From positions 850,177 to 914,176 of the forward strand of contig CATQHF010000001.1 of the NCBI GenBank assembly GCA_958295865.1: a stretch of 64,000 bases of DNA, in the 5' to 3' direction. Source of the stretch: an uncultured Dehalococcoidia bacterium. Its GTDB lineage: Bacteria > Chloroflexota > Dehalococcoidia > Lucifugimonadales > JADFKI01. The notes under the pieces were generated by a model. It searched no databases. It was not told where the DNA came from and was given only the letters and a program-made list of their open reading frames with translations. Every line of letters begins with the position of its first letter. Position 1 is the first letter of the stretch. Position numbers and translations under genes: made by a program. Of the stretch, positions 17,411 through 24,651 are shown one piece after another.

Positions 17411-17899
17411 CTATGTATTTATAAATCGACAAGGTATGTCTATGCCCATGGTTTCCTCAATCTGTTCGAGAACTTCGCCTATTGGCCTTATATCGGGGTA
17501 TCCTCCATACCGCACATACAATATAGCTTTGTCGGGGCACCTCTCTTCCGATGTGATGATTTCAGGATAAGCGTGAAGTTCTTTCAGATTGCGTATGGCG
17601 TCGGCGTTTTCCGTAACGGCGCGCTCCAACTCCTCGCGCGTGGGCCAGTCTTCGCAAGGCACGCTGCAATCCACGCTGTAAAATACATTCAATACAGTGC
17701 TTGATACACTCGTCAAGACCCACTCCGTCTGCTGCTGGCTTAGCACATTAGCAAACAGAAACCATACTGCGAATCCCCACAATACCAAGGTGGCAAGAGT
17801 CAGAACCCCCGTGAGTATGAGGCATCCCACGCTATACAGCAGGAATCGGACGAAACGCCAGACTATTCGGAGCATAGTTCGGAAACTTAGACTCTTCAT
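17411..17899 (-). CDS. Membrane-anchored unknown protein, tandem copy A
   Basis: 162 residues with a basic N-terminus, one long or two short transmembrane segments (FLLYSVGCLILTGVLTLA, LWGFAVWFLFANVL), and an outer domain of about 100 residues holding Cys residues (DCSVPCEDWPTREELERAV, SEERCPDKAILYV, DIPCRF) that could form disulphides. It is nearly identical to the next gene (17977-18462), with a 563-base period. Function unknown. Confidence 0.7.
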   Translation of the reverse strand: MKSLSFRTMLRIVWRFVRFLLYSVGCLILTGVLTLATLVLWGFAVWFLFANVLSQQQTEWVLTSVSSTVLNVFYSVDCSVPCEDWPTREELERAVTENADAIRNLKELHAYPEIITSEERCPDKAILYVRYGGYPDIRPIGEVLEQIEETMGIDIPCRFINT

Positions 17900-17976
17900 T
17901 GCTATGAAGCCTCATTTATGAGATAACCTCTTGTCAATAAGTAGATGCTGACGAGCATCAGGCCCGGCGGGCGGCG

Positions 17977-18462
17977 CTAGATATTTCTAAATCGACAAGG
18001 TATGTCTATGCCCCTGGCTTCCTCAATCTGTTCGAGAAATTCGCCTATTGCCCTTACAGCGCTTGTTCCTCCATACGGCACATACAACATAGCTTTGTCG
18101 GGACACTTCTCTGATGTAACGATTTCAGGATAAGCGTGAAGTTCTTTCAGCCTGCGAACGGCGTCGGCGTTTTCCGTAACGGCGCGCTCCAACTCCTCGC
18201 GCGTAGGCCAGTCTTCGCAAGGCACGCTGCAATCCACGCTGTAAAATACCTTCAATACAGTGCTTGATACACTCGTGAAGACCCGCTCCGCTTGCTGCTG
18301 GCTTAGCACATTATCAAACAGAAACCATACTGCGAATCCCCACAATACCAGCATGGCGAGCGTCAGAACCCCCGTGAGTATGAGGCATCCCACGCTATAC
18401 AGCAAGAATCGGACGAAACGCCAGACTATTCGGAGCATGGTTCGGAAACTTAGACTCTTCAT
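17977..18462 (-). CDS. Membrane-anchored unknown protein, tandem copy B
   Basis: 161-residue near-identical paralogue of the gene at 17411-17899, with the same start MKSLSFRTMLRIVWRFVRFL and the same cysteine pattern. Upstream DNA around both starts (attgctatgaagcctcattt...gagataacctct) is duplicated too, so the duplication unit includes the promoter. Differences cluster near the C-terminus (VRYGGYPDIRPIGEV versus VPYGGTSAVRAIGEF). A recent event, so both are probably expressed. Confidence 0.7.
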   Translation of the reverse strand: MKSLSFRTMLRIVWRFVRFLLYSVGCLILTGVLTLAMLVLWGFAVWFLFDNVLSQQQAERVFTSVSSTVLKVFYSVDCSVPCEDWPTREELERAVTENADAVRRLKELHAYPEIVTSEKCPDKAMLYVPYGGTSAVRAIGEFLEQIEEARGIDIPCRFRNI

Positions 18463-18533
18463 TGCTATGAAGCCTCATTTATGAGATAACCTCTAGTTAG
18501 TATATTAACCGATACTGAGAACCGGAGTATGTC

Positions 18534-19298
18534 ATGAGATTACAAGATAAGAATGCCATAATCACCGGCGGGGCGTCGGGGATTGGGCGCGCTATATGCG
18601 AGTTGTTTGCGGAGGAGGGTGCGCGGCTCACTATCGCCGATATAGACGCGGCGGGCGGCGAGCGGACGCTGGCGAGTGTCAGGGCGGCGGGCGGTGAGGC
18701 GCAGTTCGTGGCGACGGATGTGTCCAAGGAGGCTGATGTGGCGGCGATGGCGCAAGCCGCGGTCGACGCCTATGGCTCGGTCAACATCCTGGTCAATGAC
18801 GCTGCCGCATTCGTATTCGGCGAGATAGAGGACATCACGGATGCCGACTGGCAGCGCGTCTTCGGCGTGAATGTCATAGGGCAGGCGTATTGCGTCAAGC
18901 ATGCGCTGCCGCACATGAAGGCGGCGGGCGGCGGTTCTATCGTGAACTTGGCGTCCGTGAGCGGCTTCATCGCGCAGCCGGCCTTCATTCCGTACAACGC
19001 ATCTAAGGGCGCGGTGATGCAGCTGACGCGCTGCCTCGCGCTCGACCTCGCGCCTTACAACATCCGCGTTAACTGCGTCTGCCCAGGCTCGGTGCTGACG
19101 CCCGCGACGGAGCGACACCGGCGTTTCATGGGCGCGGATCGCGACGAGTTCCTCGCTGAGGCGGGCGCGTCCAACTTCATGAAGCGCGTCGCCGACCCGC
19201 GCGAAATAGCCTACGGCGCGCTGTTCCTCGCGTCCGACGAGGCGTCCTTCGTAACCGGAACTCCGCTCGTGATGGACGGCGGATTGACGGCGCAATAG
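18534..19298 (+). CDS. Short-chain dehydrogenase/reductase
   Basis: 254 residues with all classical SDR marks. The cofactor loop is ITGGASGIG (residues 10-18); Asp in IADID favours NAD(H) over NADP(H). The catalytic Ser lies in NLASVSGF and the YxxxK pair in YNASKGAV. The usual NNAG is NDAA here, a mild variant. The C-terminal FVTGTPLVMDGG is typical. It acts in the cytosol on an unknown alcohol or ketone; closest by eye to the 3-oxoacyl-ACP-reductase / glucose-dehydrogenase-like group. Monocistronic by position, and repeats follow. Confidence 0.9.
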   Translation: MRLQDKNAIITGGASGIGRAICELFAEEGARLTIADIDAAGGERTLASVRAAGGEAQFVATDVSKEADVAAMAQAAVDAYGSVNILVNDAAAFVFGEIEDITDADWQRVFGVNVIGQAYCVKHALPHMKAAGGGSIVNLASVSGFIAQPAFIPYNASKGAVMQLTRCLALDLAPYNIRVNCVCPGSVLTPATERHRRFMGADRDEFLAEAGASNFMKRVADPREIAYGALFLASDEASFVTGTPLVMDGGLTAQ

Positions 19299-19363
19299 GG
19301 GGCGGCCGGCGTATCAGTCGGTCGGTTCGCCGTGAGGATGGGTATTCTCAATATGTATTGGTT

Positions 19364-19445
19364 AGGACTTACGCAGTTGAGCGCGATTTCGTTCTTGAAA
19401 CAGGTCAATGTCAAGTAGGAGTTCATGTTCAAGTGCGTAAGTCCT
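19364..19445. repeat. 82-bp MITE-like element (family R4), copy 1
   Basis: A unit of 82 bp begins AGGACTTACGCA and ends TGCGTAAGTCCT, a perfect 12-bp terminal inverted repeat. A second copy lies at 19611-19692 in the same orientation. It is too short to encode anything and looks like a miniature inverted-repeat transposable element. Confidence 0.75.
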
Positions 19446-19610
19446 GATGAGAAAATTGCATTGGTACGGTTTAGCCGTCGATGGGAGAGCGTTTTCGCCC
19501 CCATCCTAACCTTCCCCCAAAGGGGGAAGGGACGATCACATCTGCGGCGTCCTCGCCTTGCCGACGAATTTTCCCCCGTCAAAGGGGAAGGGACTTTCTC
19601 CAATTAAGGT
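19446..19610. repeat. R1 palindromic element between two R4 copies
   Basis: It begins AAAATTGCATTGGTACGG, contains the G/C palindrome of family R1 at 19500-19534 and a second one near 19570-19595, and runs up to the second R4 copy. The right-hand terminal repeat of R1 is missing, as if replaced by R4. No gene. Confidence 0.6.
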
Positions 19611-19692
19611 AGGACTTACGCAGTTGAGCGCGATTTCGTTCTTGAAACAGGTCAATATCAAGTAGGAGTTCATGTTCAAGTGCGTAAGTCCT
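19611..19692. repeat. 82-bp MITE-like element (family R4), copy 2
   Basis: Nearly identical to 19364-19445 (one visible difference, aatg versus aata), with the same perfect 12-bp terminal inverted repeats. It is followed at about 19725-19790 by a degenerate R2-type unit (ggattcctgcccctgctttcgcagg...). Confidence 0.75.
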
Positions 19693-19823
19693 GATGGTAT
19701 TACAATCTGGGGTGGTGTATCAACCGCACTGGATTCCTGCCCCTGCTTTCGCAGGGGTGACGTTCTTTCGCAGGAATGACTATTTTATGATCAGCGCGTA
19801 TTGAGAATACCTAATGATGGTTG

Positions 19824-20837
19824 GTGATGATGAAATCTTTCATACAGGGCATGCCCAAGGCGGAACTCCATGTGCATATCGAGGGTACGCTGGAGCCGGA
19901 ACTGCGGCTGCGCTTTGCCGCGCGCAACGGCATCGAGCTGCCCTATCAGACCGCCGATGCGCTTGCCGCTTCATACGACTATAATGACCTTGCCTCATTT
20001 CTCGCGCTCTACTTCGACGGCTTGAAGGTCTTGCGGACGGAGCGGGACTTCTTCGAGCTTACATACGCCTACTTGCAAAGAGTTCACGCGCAGAATGTCG
20101 TCTATGCGGAGATGCACTTCGACCCGCAGGCGCATACGAGCAGGGGCATCGCCTTCGATAGCGTCATCAACGGCATCCGCGGCGCTCAGGATGAGGCGCG
20201 GCAAGAGCTTGGCTTGCGCTCTCGGCTGATTTTGGGCTTGCTGCGGGATATGAGCGCGGAGTCGGCGATGGATGCGCTGGAGCAGTCGCTGGCGTACCGC
20301 GATTGGATTGTGGGCGTGGGCTTGGATTCGGATGAGAAGGGCAACCCGCCCGTCAAGTTCAGGGATGTGTTCGAGCGGGCGAGGGCAGAGGGCTACAATC
20401 TCACCATGCATTGCGACCATCTTCAGGACAATTCGGTGGAGCACATACGGCAATGCCTGGATGTAATCGGCGTGGACAGGATCGACCATGGCTACCATGC
20501 GCTGGACGATGCCGCCTTGCTCGAGGATGTCAGGCGCAGGCAAGTATGCCTGACATTCTGCACGACATCGCCGCCGAGCAATCCCGCGCCGCGACGGGCG
20601 AATGAACTGAAGTCCGCACTGGAGCATGGGCTGAATGTTACGGTCAATACCGATGATCCCGCCTATATGCGCGGCTACTATCTCAATGAAGTGCTGCTCA
20701 ACACGCAGCAAGCTGTCGGGCTGTCACGGGAGCAGCTTACGCAACTCGCCCGCAACGCATTCAGGAGCGCGTGGATTACGCGGGAAGAGCGGGGCGAGTT
20801 TATGGCGGCGCTTGATGCGTATGTGGGTGGGACATAG
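19824..20837 (+). CDS. Adenosine-deaminase-family aminohydrolase with atypical active site
   Basis: About 337 residues of the adenosine/adenine deaminase metal-hydrolase family. The N-terminal zinc ligands are in ELHVHIEG, then DRIDHGYHAL (catalytic His-Gly) and VNTDDPAYM (zinc-binding Asp pair). The usual HAGE motif, whose Glu protonates the purine ring, reads HCDHLQDNSVEHIRQ, and the region CPxSN is CTTSPPSNPAP. It is therefore probably not a true adenosine deaminase. It should still be a zinc or other metal purine-type deaminase, with substrate unknown. A start at one of the clustered ATG/GTG codons 19821-19827 is uncertain. The 3' end is partly duplicated at 22046-22117. Confidence 0.75.
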   Translation: MMMKSFIQGMPKAELHVHIEGTLEPELRLRFAARNGIELPYQTADALAASYDYNDLASFLALYFDGLKVLRTERDFFELTYAYLQRVHAQNVVYAEMHFDPQAHTSRGIAFDSVINGIRGAQDEARQELGLRSRLILGLLRDMSAESAMDALEQSLAYRDWIVGVGLDSDEKGNPPVKFRDVFERARAEGYNLTMHCDHLQDNSVEHIRQCLDVIGVDRIDHGYHALDDAALLEDVRRRQVCLTFCTTSPPSNPAPRRANELKSALEHGLNVTVNTDDPAYMRGYYLNEVLLNTQQAVGLSREQLTQLARNAFRSAWITREERGEFMAALDAYVGGT

Positions 20838-20846
20838 TTCAGTGCG

Positions 20847-21797
20847 TTAGTTGGTTAGTTTTTTGTGCGCCTCAACAAGAAATACGATGTTTGAGGCGGT
20901 GAGATGCAAGACATAAGCGACGATGTGCTCCGGGACTTCCACCTGTTCGCTTCCCTGACCGTGTCCGCCTTGTCCTCTTTTGTTTCTTATCGTCGGTACA
21001 CCGCTTTTTAGTGTGCTTCCCAAGCTGGTGAAATGGCTTTTCATTTCCGACGAGACTAGGTTCTTGTTGAATAGAATATCTATCAACTTGCTTGAGGTCG
21101 CATTTTGAGGATAAGTCCACCCTCTGATGTCACAGATGGTCCTCATCGTGCTCTCGAAAGCATTTGATGAGTTCACTATTGCGTCCTTGTAATTCCTTTC
21201 TCTGTACGATTTGTGGGCGCGCATAAACTCGTCTAATGCACCTTCAAACTTCGCATCATGTAAGAGAGATATAGCAGGTTCGACAGTCTCATAATGAAGG
21301 TATTGAGAGTTGACCTCTATTATCTGCCCAGACTCATACTGATAGCCTATGGCATGCTCACGGAAGCGATAGTTCAATTCATTGATAGCATCTTCGGGAG
21401 TCTGTTTAGTACCATATCTCCACGCTAGATTGTAGTGGAACTTTCCTTTGTTGCGTACCTCGGAGTCTATGTAGGAAAAAGACAATTCGATCAGACTCAG
21501 TACTTGGTCTAAGTCTTCGCTTTGGCGAAGAAAATTAGAGCAGTCTGCCAGGCGATTGTATGGATTGGGGTTCTGTGACAAATCAAAAGCACCCATCTCT
21601 TTGGCGATGGTGTCGTGTATAAATTTCCAGCCAGCCTTAGCGAAAGAATCGTTTGGCTCAAGATTGAATGCTTGTCTCCAAATATGTATTACCTGCACCC
21701 TGAACTCTGGAGGTAGGCGATCATAGCGATAAACTACAGGCTTCCCAGAGTTTTCGACTTCCCTTTTGCGCTTTGCAAATGTCTTGAGGATGGGCAT
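20847..21797 (-). CDS. AbiJ-NTD4/HEPN-type abortive-infection-like protein
   Basis: 316 residues, AT-rich relative to flanks. The N-terminus (TFAKRKREVENSG.P.VYRYD, then LPPEFRVQVIHIW) matches the STM4504/CBY_0614-type proteins that carry the AbiJ N-terminal domain 4. The C-terminal third contains RNKRGQGGH (residues 271-279), in which R-X4-H is the catalytic signature of HEPN RNases. The combination predicts an abortive-infection or toxin RNase acting in the cytosol. It converges on the deaminase gene with 9 bases between stops and marks the left edge of the defence-type island. Activity not shown. Confidence 0.7.
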   Translation of the reverse strand: MPILKTFAKRKREVENSGKPVVYRYDRLPPEFRVQVIHIWRQAFNLEPNDSFAKAGWKFIHDTIAKEMGAFDLSQNPNPYNRLADCSNFLRQSEDLDQVLSLIELSFSYIDSEVRNKGKFHYNLAWRYGTKQTPEDAINELNYRFREHAIGYQYESGQIIEVNSQYLHYETVEPAISLLHDAKFEGALDEFMRAHKSYRERNYKDAIVNSSNAFESTMRTICDIRGWTYPQNATSSKLIDILFNKNLVSSEMKSHFTSLGSTLKSGVPTIRNKRGQGGHGQGSEQVEVPEHIVAYVLHLTASNIVFLVEAHKKLTN

Positions 21798-21895
21798 TAG
21801 AAAAATCTCCCTCTAAGGTAAGGCTGTAACCGCCACTACAAATGATAACATACTTATAAGCATCTTCAAGTAGTTAAGCTCAGAAAAAAGCTGAA

Positions 21896-22045
21896 TTTAC
21901 GACAGTCGCCCCTGCCGTCCGGCTCTGCGCTGGCGGGGGCGCGCTGGAAGGTTGCTTGCGGCGCGTAGCGCGGGAGGTCTGCTTGAACGCCGGATAGCAG
22001 TTCCTCTATGGTGAGTATCTGCACGCGCGGGGAGCGGTGGTCGGG
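21896..22045 (-). pseudogene. 3' fragment of the methyltransferase-nuclease gene
   Basis: About 150 bases nearly identical to the 3' end of the methyltransferase gene at 24650-24801, including its stop codon. They encode FPDHRSPRVQILTIEELLSG and the rest of the C-terminus. It has no upstream part and is fused directly to a deaminase fragment. It is a dead remnant of a duplication or rearrangement. Confidence 0.8.
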
Positions 22046-22117
22046 GAAGTGCTGCTCAACACGCAGGAAGAGCGGGGCGAGTTTATGGCGGCGCTTGATG
22101 CGTATTTGGGCGGTTGA
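22046..22117 (+). pseudogene. 3' fragment of an adenosine-deaminase-family gene with an internal 25-codon deletion
   Basis: The segment encodes EVLLNTQ then EERGEFMAALDAYLGG and a stop. It corresponds to codons at 20688-20708 and 20784-20822 of the deaminase gene, with exactly 75 bases missing between. The match is close to exact at the nucleotide level. It is joined without spacer to the methyltransferase remnant, showing that the island boundary was reshuffled. Confidence 0.8.
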
Positions 22118-22131
22118 GGGGTGTTGACTGG

Positions 22132-22614
22132 CTAGGTGAACAGCAGGAATATCGCGTAAATCGTGAGTATGGCGAACAGCAGCATGAAGATTACGGGGAC
22201 GAACTGTTCGACGCGCGTGAGTTGGAAGTAGGGGCGGCGACCTTCCGGCGGGCGCAGTATTTCCCATTCCTCGCCGTATCCCGCGAATGGCAACTGCTTT
22301 TCTATGCGGTTGATTATCTCAAACTTCGCGCTGTTGAGCGTGCGGTATGAGCGGATGTTGAAGAGCCAGACGACCGACAGCGCGATGCCGAACAGCCCGA
22401 TTGCCAAGAACGCCATTTCCAGCAGCGCGCCGTTTTCTGGCACGCCGAACCTTGCGATGACGACCACGATTGCGGCGAGCGCGGACACGATGGTTACATA
22501 GAACCTGTTGGACTGGTCCCGGCGCTGGCTTACGCGGTCAGCCATCTCGACGTAGAGCTTGTATTGCTCAAGCAGATGCGCTTGGTATTGTTCGCCGTAG
22601 TCTTTTGGAGTCAT
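22132..22614 (-). CDS. RipA-like two-helix membrane protein
   Basis: 160 residues. An N-terminal helix (YKLYVEMADRVSQRRDQSN) leads to two membrane segments (VSALAAIVVVIARFG, MAFLAIGLFGIALSVVWLF), a charged loop (RSYRTLNSAKFEIINRIEKQLP, a stretch shared by this family), and a last hydrophobic stretch. It resembles the RipA-type octameric membrane protein family; closely related small membrane proteins occur in defence islands. It is divergent from the TIR-like gene (159 bases between starts) and could be its membrane partner. That partnership is inference. Confidence 0.65.
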   Translation of the reverse strand: MTPKDYGEQYQAHLLEQYKLYVEMADRVSQRRDQSNRFYVTIVSALAAIVVVIARFGVPENGALLEMAFLAIGLFGIALSVVWLFNIRSYRTLNSAKFEIINRIEKQLPFAGYGEEWEILRPPEGRRPYFQLTRVEQFVPVIFMLLFAILTIYAIFLLFT

Positions 22615-22772
22615 GATGCGGACTTTGGGTTAGTTGGGTATTGGGGTAGCGTCTGTTTGGGCTGATTTTAGCATAGGCGGTTGGGGAATGGCGTAGAAAA
22701 AAGAAATGAATATATTTAGTGACCATATATGTATTGAATAGATATTAGAACTATGGTATTCATGTATCCACT

Positions 22773-23605
22773 ATGATCAAGCCAACAAAAGCGAAAGCAA
22801 AAGAGCGTCTTCAAAGATCGCTGGATGCAATCCCGGATCTAAAGCAACGACGGCTTGGCTCACCTGAGGTTACAAAATGGCGCAGAGCTACTGAGGTTGC
22901 AATCGCTAACACATTCGGGGAGACAACTCGCCACAGTGAAGACTTCAAAAGGATAATATACATTCCATTGTCTCTTCCTACTATAGGGGTCGCTGATTTT
23001 GAAATTCAGCGATCTTTTCAGCGAGCTTATATGAGCGGTTTGGATAATGCGGCTTCAATCCTTGAGTCGATGCTTGACGAGATAGAGGATTATTGGGAGG
23101 ATGAAGAACAAGAGGCGGCTTCTGAAATCCCGCAGGTGGATAAGCCGGTTGACACGAAGAAGGTGTTCATCGTTCACGGACACGACCATGGAACTAGGGA
23201 TACGGTCGCAAGGTTTATTCAGCAATTAGAACTTGAACCAGTGATACTGCAAGAGCAGCCTAATGAAGGACTTACGGTTATCGAGAAGTTTGAGCGGCAT
23301 ATTGAAGTCGGATTTGCGGTGGTTCTGTTCACGCCGGACGACATCGGTTCGGCAAAGGATGATGCCGATACTCCCAGATACCGCGCAAGGCAGAATGTCA
23401 TATTAGAACTTGGATACCTTATCGGCCATCTAGGTCGTGGTCATGTAGTCGTTCTGTATAAGGGCGATGAAGGCGATATAGAGATACCCTCCGACTATGC
23501 CGGAGTTCTTTATACGCAGATAGATGATGCTATGGCTGGAAGATGAAACTCATAAGAGAAATGAATGGTGCTGGACTTGATGTTGATGCAAATCGGGCAC
23601 TCTAA
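22773..23605 (+). pseudogene. TIR-like nucleotide-binding effector, frameshifted near its C-terminus
   Basis: The frame from ATG 22773 gives 257 residues: a helical N-terminal domain (1-125), then a TIR-like (PF10137-type) domain at 130-255 with VFIVHGHDHGTRDTVARF, QPNEGLTVIEKFE (Glu171 is the likely NADase residue), and LFTPDDIGS...RARQNVILELGY. It stops at 23546 as DDAMAGR. In the -1 frame the expected family C-terminus continues from 23537: WKMKLIREMNGAGLDVDANR and a stop at 23603-23605. A single-base loss near 23532-23537 explains this. The truncated protein may still work because only about 23 residues are lost. AT-rich, no clear ribosome site. Confidence 0.8.
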
Positions 23606-23873
23606 GTAAAACGGGATTGTCGTCCGGCTCTGCGCTGGCGGGGGGCGCGCTGGAATGTCGCATTTGTAGTCGAATCAATTGCCTGATTATGTCCAATTGT
23701 CGCTCTTTTGGGAGATTGCCAAAGCACTCCAGCCAATTGACCGAAAGCCCGTCGCCTCTACCGTTCCAAATGAAGGCGGAACCATCTATTTGGCCTAGTT
23801 GGGCATCTATGACCAGTGTCGGCTTGGCATATAGGACGACGTTGTCGGGGTCTTGTAACTCTTGGGCGGTCAT
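23550..23873 (-). CDS. Small unknown protein with C-terminus replaced by repeat sequence
   Basis: 107 codons. The first about 72 residues (MTAQELQDPDNVVLYAKPTLVIDAQLG..., with WNGRGDGLSVNWLECFG) look like a genuine conserved small protein. From SAPPASAEPD onward the reading frame is translated from the same repeat (near 23622-23656) that forms the end of the methyltransferase gene, then from antisense of the TIR gene tail. The natural C-terminus is therefore probably lost. It overlaps the upstream gene (23870-24367) by 4 bases, so the two were one operon. Function unknown. Confidence 0.55.
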   Translation of the reverse strand: MTAQELQDPDNVVLYAKPTLVIDAQLGQIDGSAFIWNGRGDGLSVNWLECFGNLPKERQLDIIRQLIRLQMRHSSAPPASAEPDDNPVLLRVPDLHQHQVQHHSFLL

Positions 23874-24367
23874 TCTTTCACAAAATGGAGTAGGTCTAAA
23901 TCTTTGATTTGTTTCATGACTTTGTCGAATGAGTCTGCGCCGACAGCCCGCTCTGTGATTTGTCTGTCAGCGTCGTACTTGAAGATGACATATAGGACTT
24001 TTTGATTTCCGGTGAAGCGCAAGCCTATGTCGTGTCCGTCGCTTTCTCGCCATACGGCGCGCAAGTCGCCGCTGTCTAGCAGAACTAATCCCGCCCGGCG
24101 AGAAAACTCCGCAATCTTCATGAACGCCCAGAAGTCATCGATGGAATCTTCGTTGACTTTTTCAATATCGTCATCCTCTGATGCGTAACCGCGCAAAACC
24201 TCGATACGGGCTTCATAAGCCTGACCATGGGCAATCTGCGATTCGGGCGTTACTTGTCTTTTCTTGGAAGTGTCGGTGAGGGCTTGTTTTGGAGCGGCGT
24301 TCAAATCTCCGCTAGATTGCTTGGTTAGGACTTCCTGGGGGATGTTCCGTACCTTCATTTTGTCCAT
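23870..24367 (-). CDS. Unknown partner protein of the 23550-23873 gene
   Basis: 165 residues. The N-terminal 60 are polar and probably disordered (KQSSGDLNAAPKQALTDTSKK). The C-terminal 100 form a compact alpha/beta domain (DDFWAFMKIAEFSRRAGLVL, RESDGHDIGLRFTGNQKVLYVIFKYD). The 4-base overlap with the downstream small gene suggests a two-component unit, possibly toxin-antitoxin-like or part of a defence cassette. I recognise no family, so that role is inference. Confidence 0.55.
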   Translation of the reverse strand: MDKMKVRNIPQEVLTKQSSGDLNAAPKQALTDTSKKRQVTPESQIAHGQAYEARIEVLRGYASEDDDIEKVNEDSIDDFWAFMKIAEFSRRAGLVLLDSGDLRAVWRESDGHDIGLRFTGNQKVLYVIFKYDADRQITERAVGADSFDKVMKQIKDLDLLHFVKE

Positions 24368-24388
24368 GACCAGACCTTCTACATTGAA

Positions 24389-24543
24389 AAAATTGCATTA
24401 GTATAGTTTAGCCGTCCGATGGGCAAGCATTTTCACCCCCATCCTAACCTTCCCCCAAAGGGGGAAGGGACTTCAGCGCGCGCTGGAAGACGCCCCCCAT
24501 CCTAACTTTCCCCCATCAAGGGGGAAGGGACTAATGCAATTTT
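24389..24543. repeat. Complete R1 element with terminal inverted repeats
   Basis: It begins AAAATTGCATTAGT and ends ACTAATGCAATTTT, a perfect 14-bp inverted repeat, and encloses two G/C palindromes. This is the clearest full-length copy of the R1 family and shows that it is a MITE-like element, not just a hairpin. The rest of 24368-24651 holds no gene. Confidence 0.75.
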
Positions 24544-24651
24544 CTCATACATTTAAGGTTTGTTGCCGAATGATACGCATCGCTAGGTTGGCGGAATCAA
24601 AGTCGGCGCTTGCACTCTTTCATAGAGGCTGCGCTTTATTGTAACAAACCT

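Noticed and set aside
17697..17921. 74-residue plus-strand frames repeated at 17697 and 18260
   Set aside because: They are antisense shadows of the duplicated membrane-protein genes, duplicated along with them.
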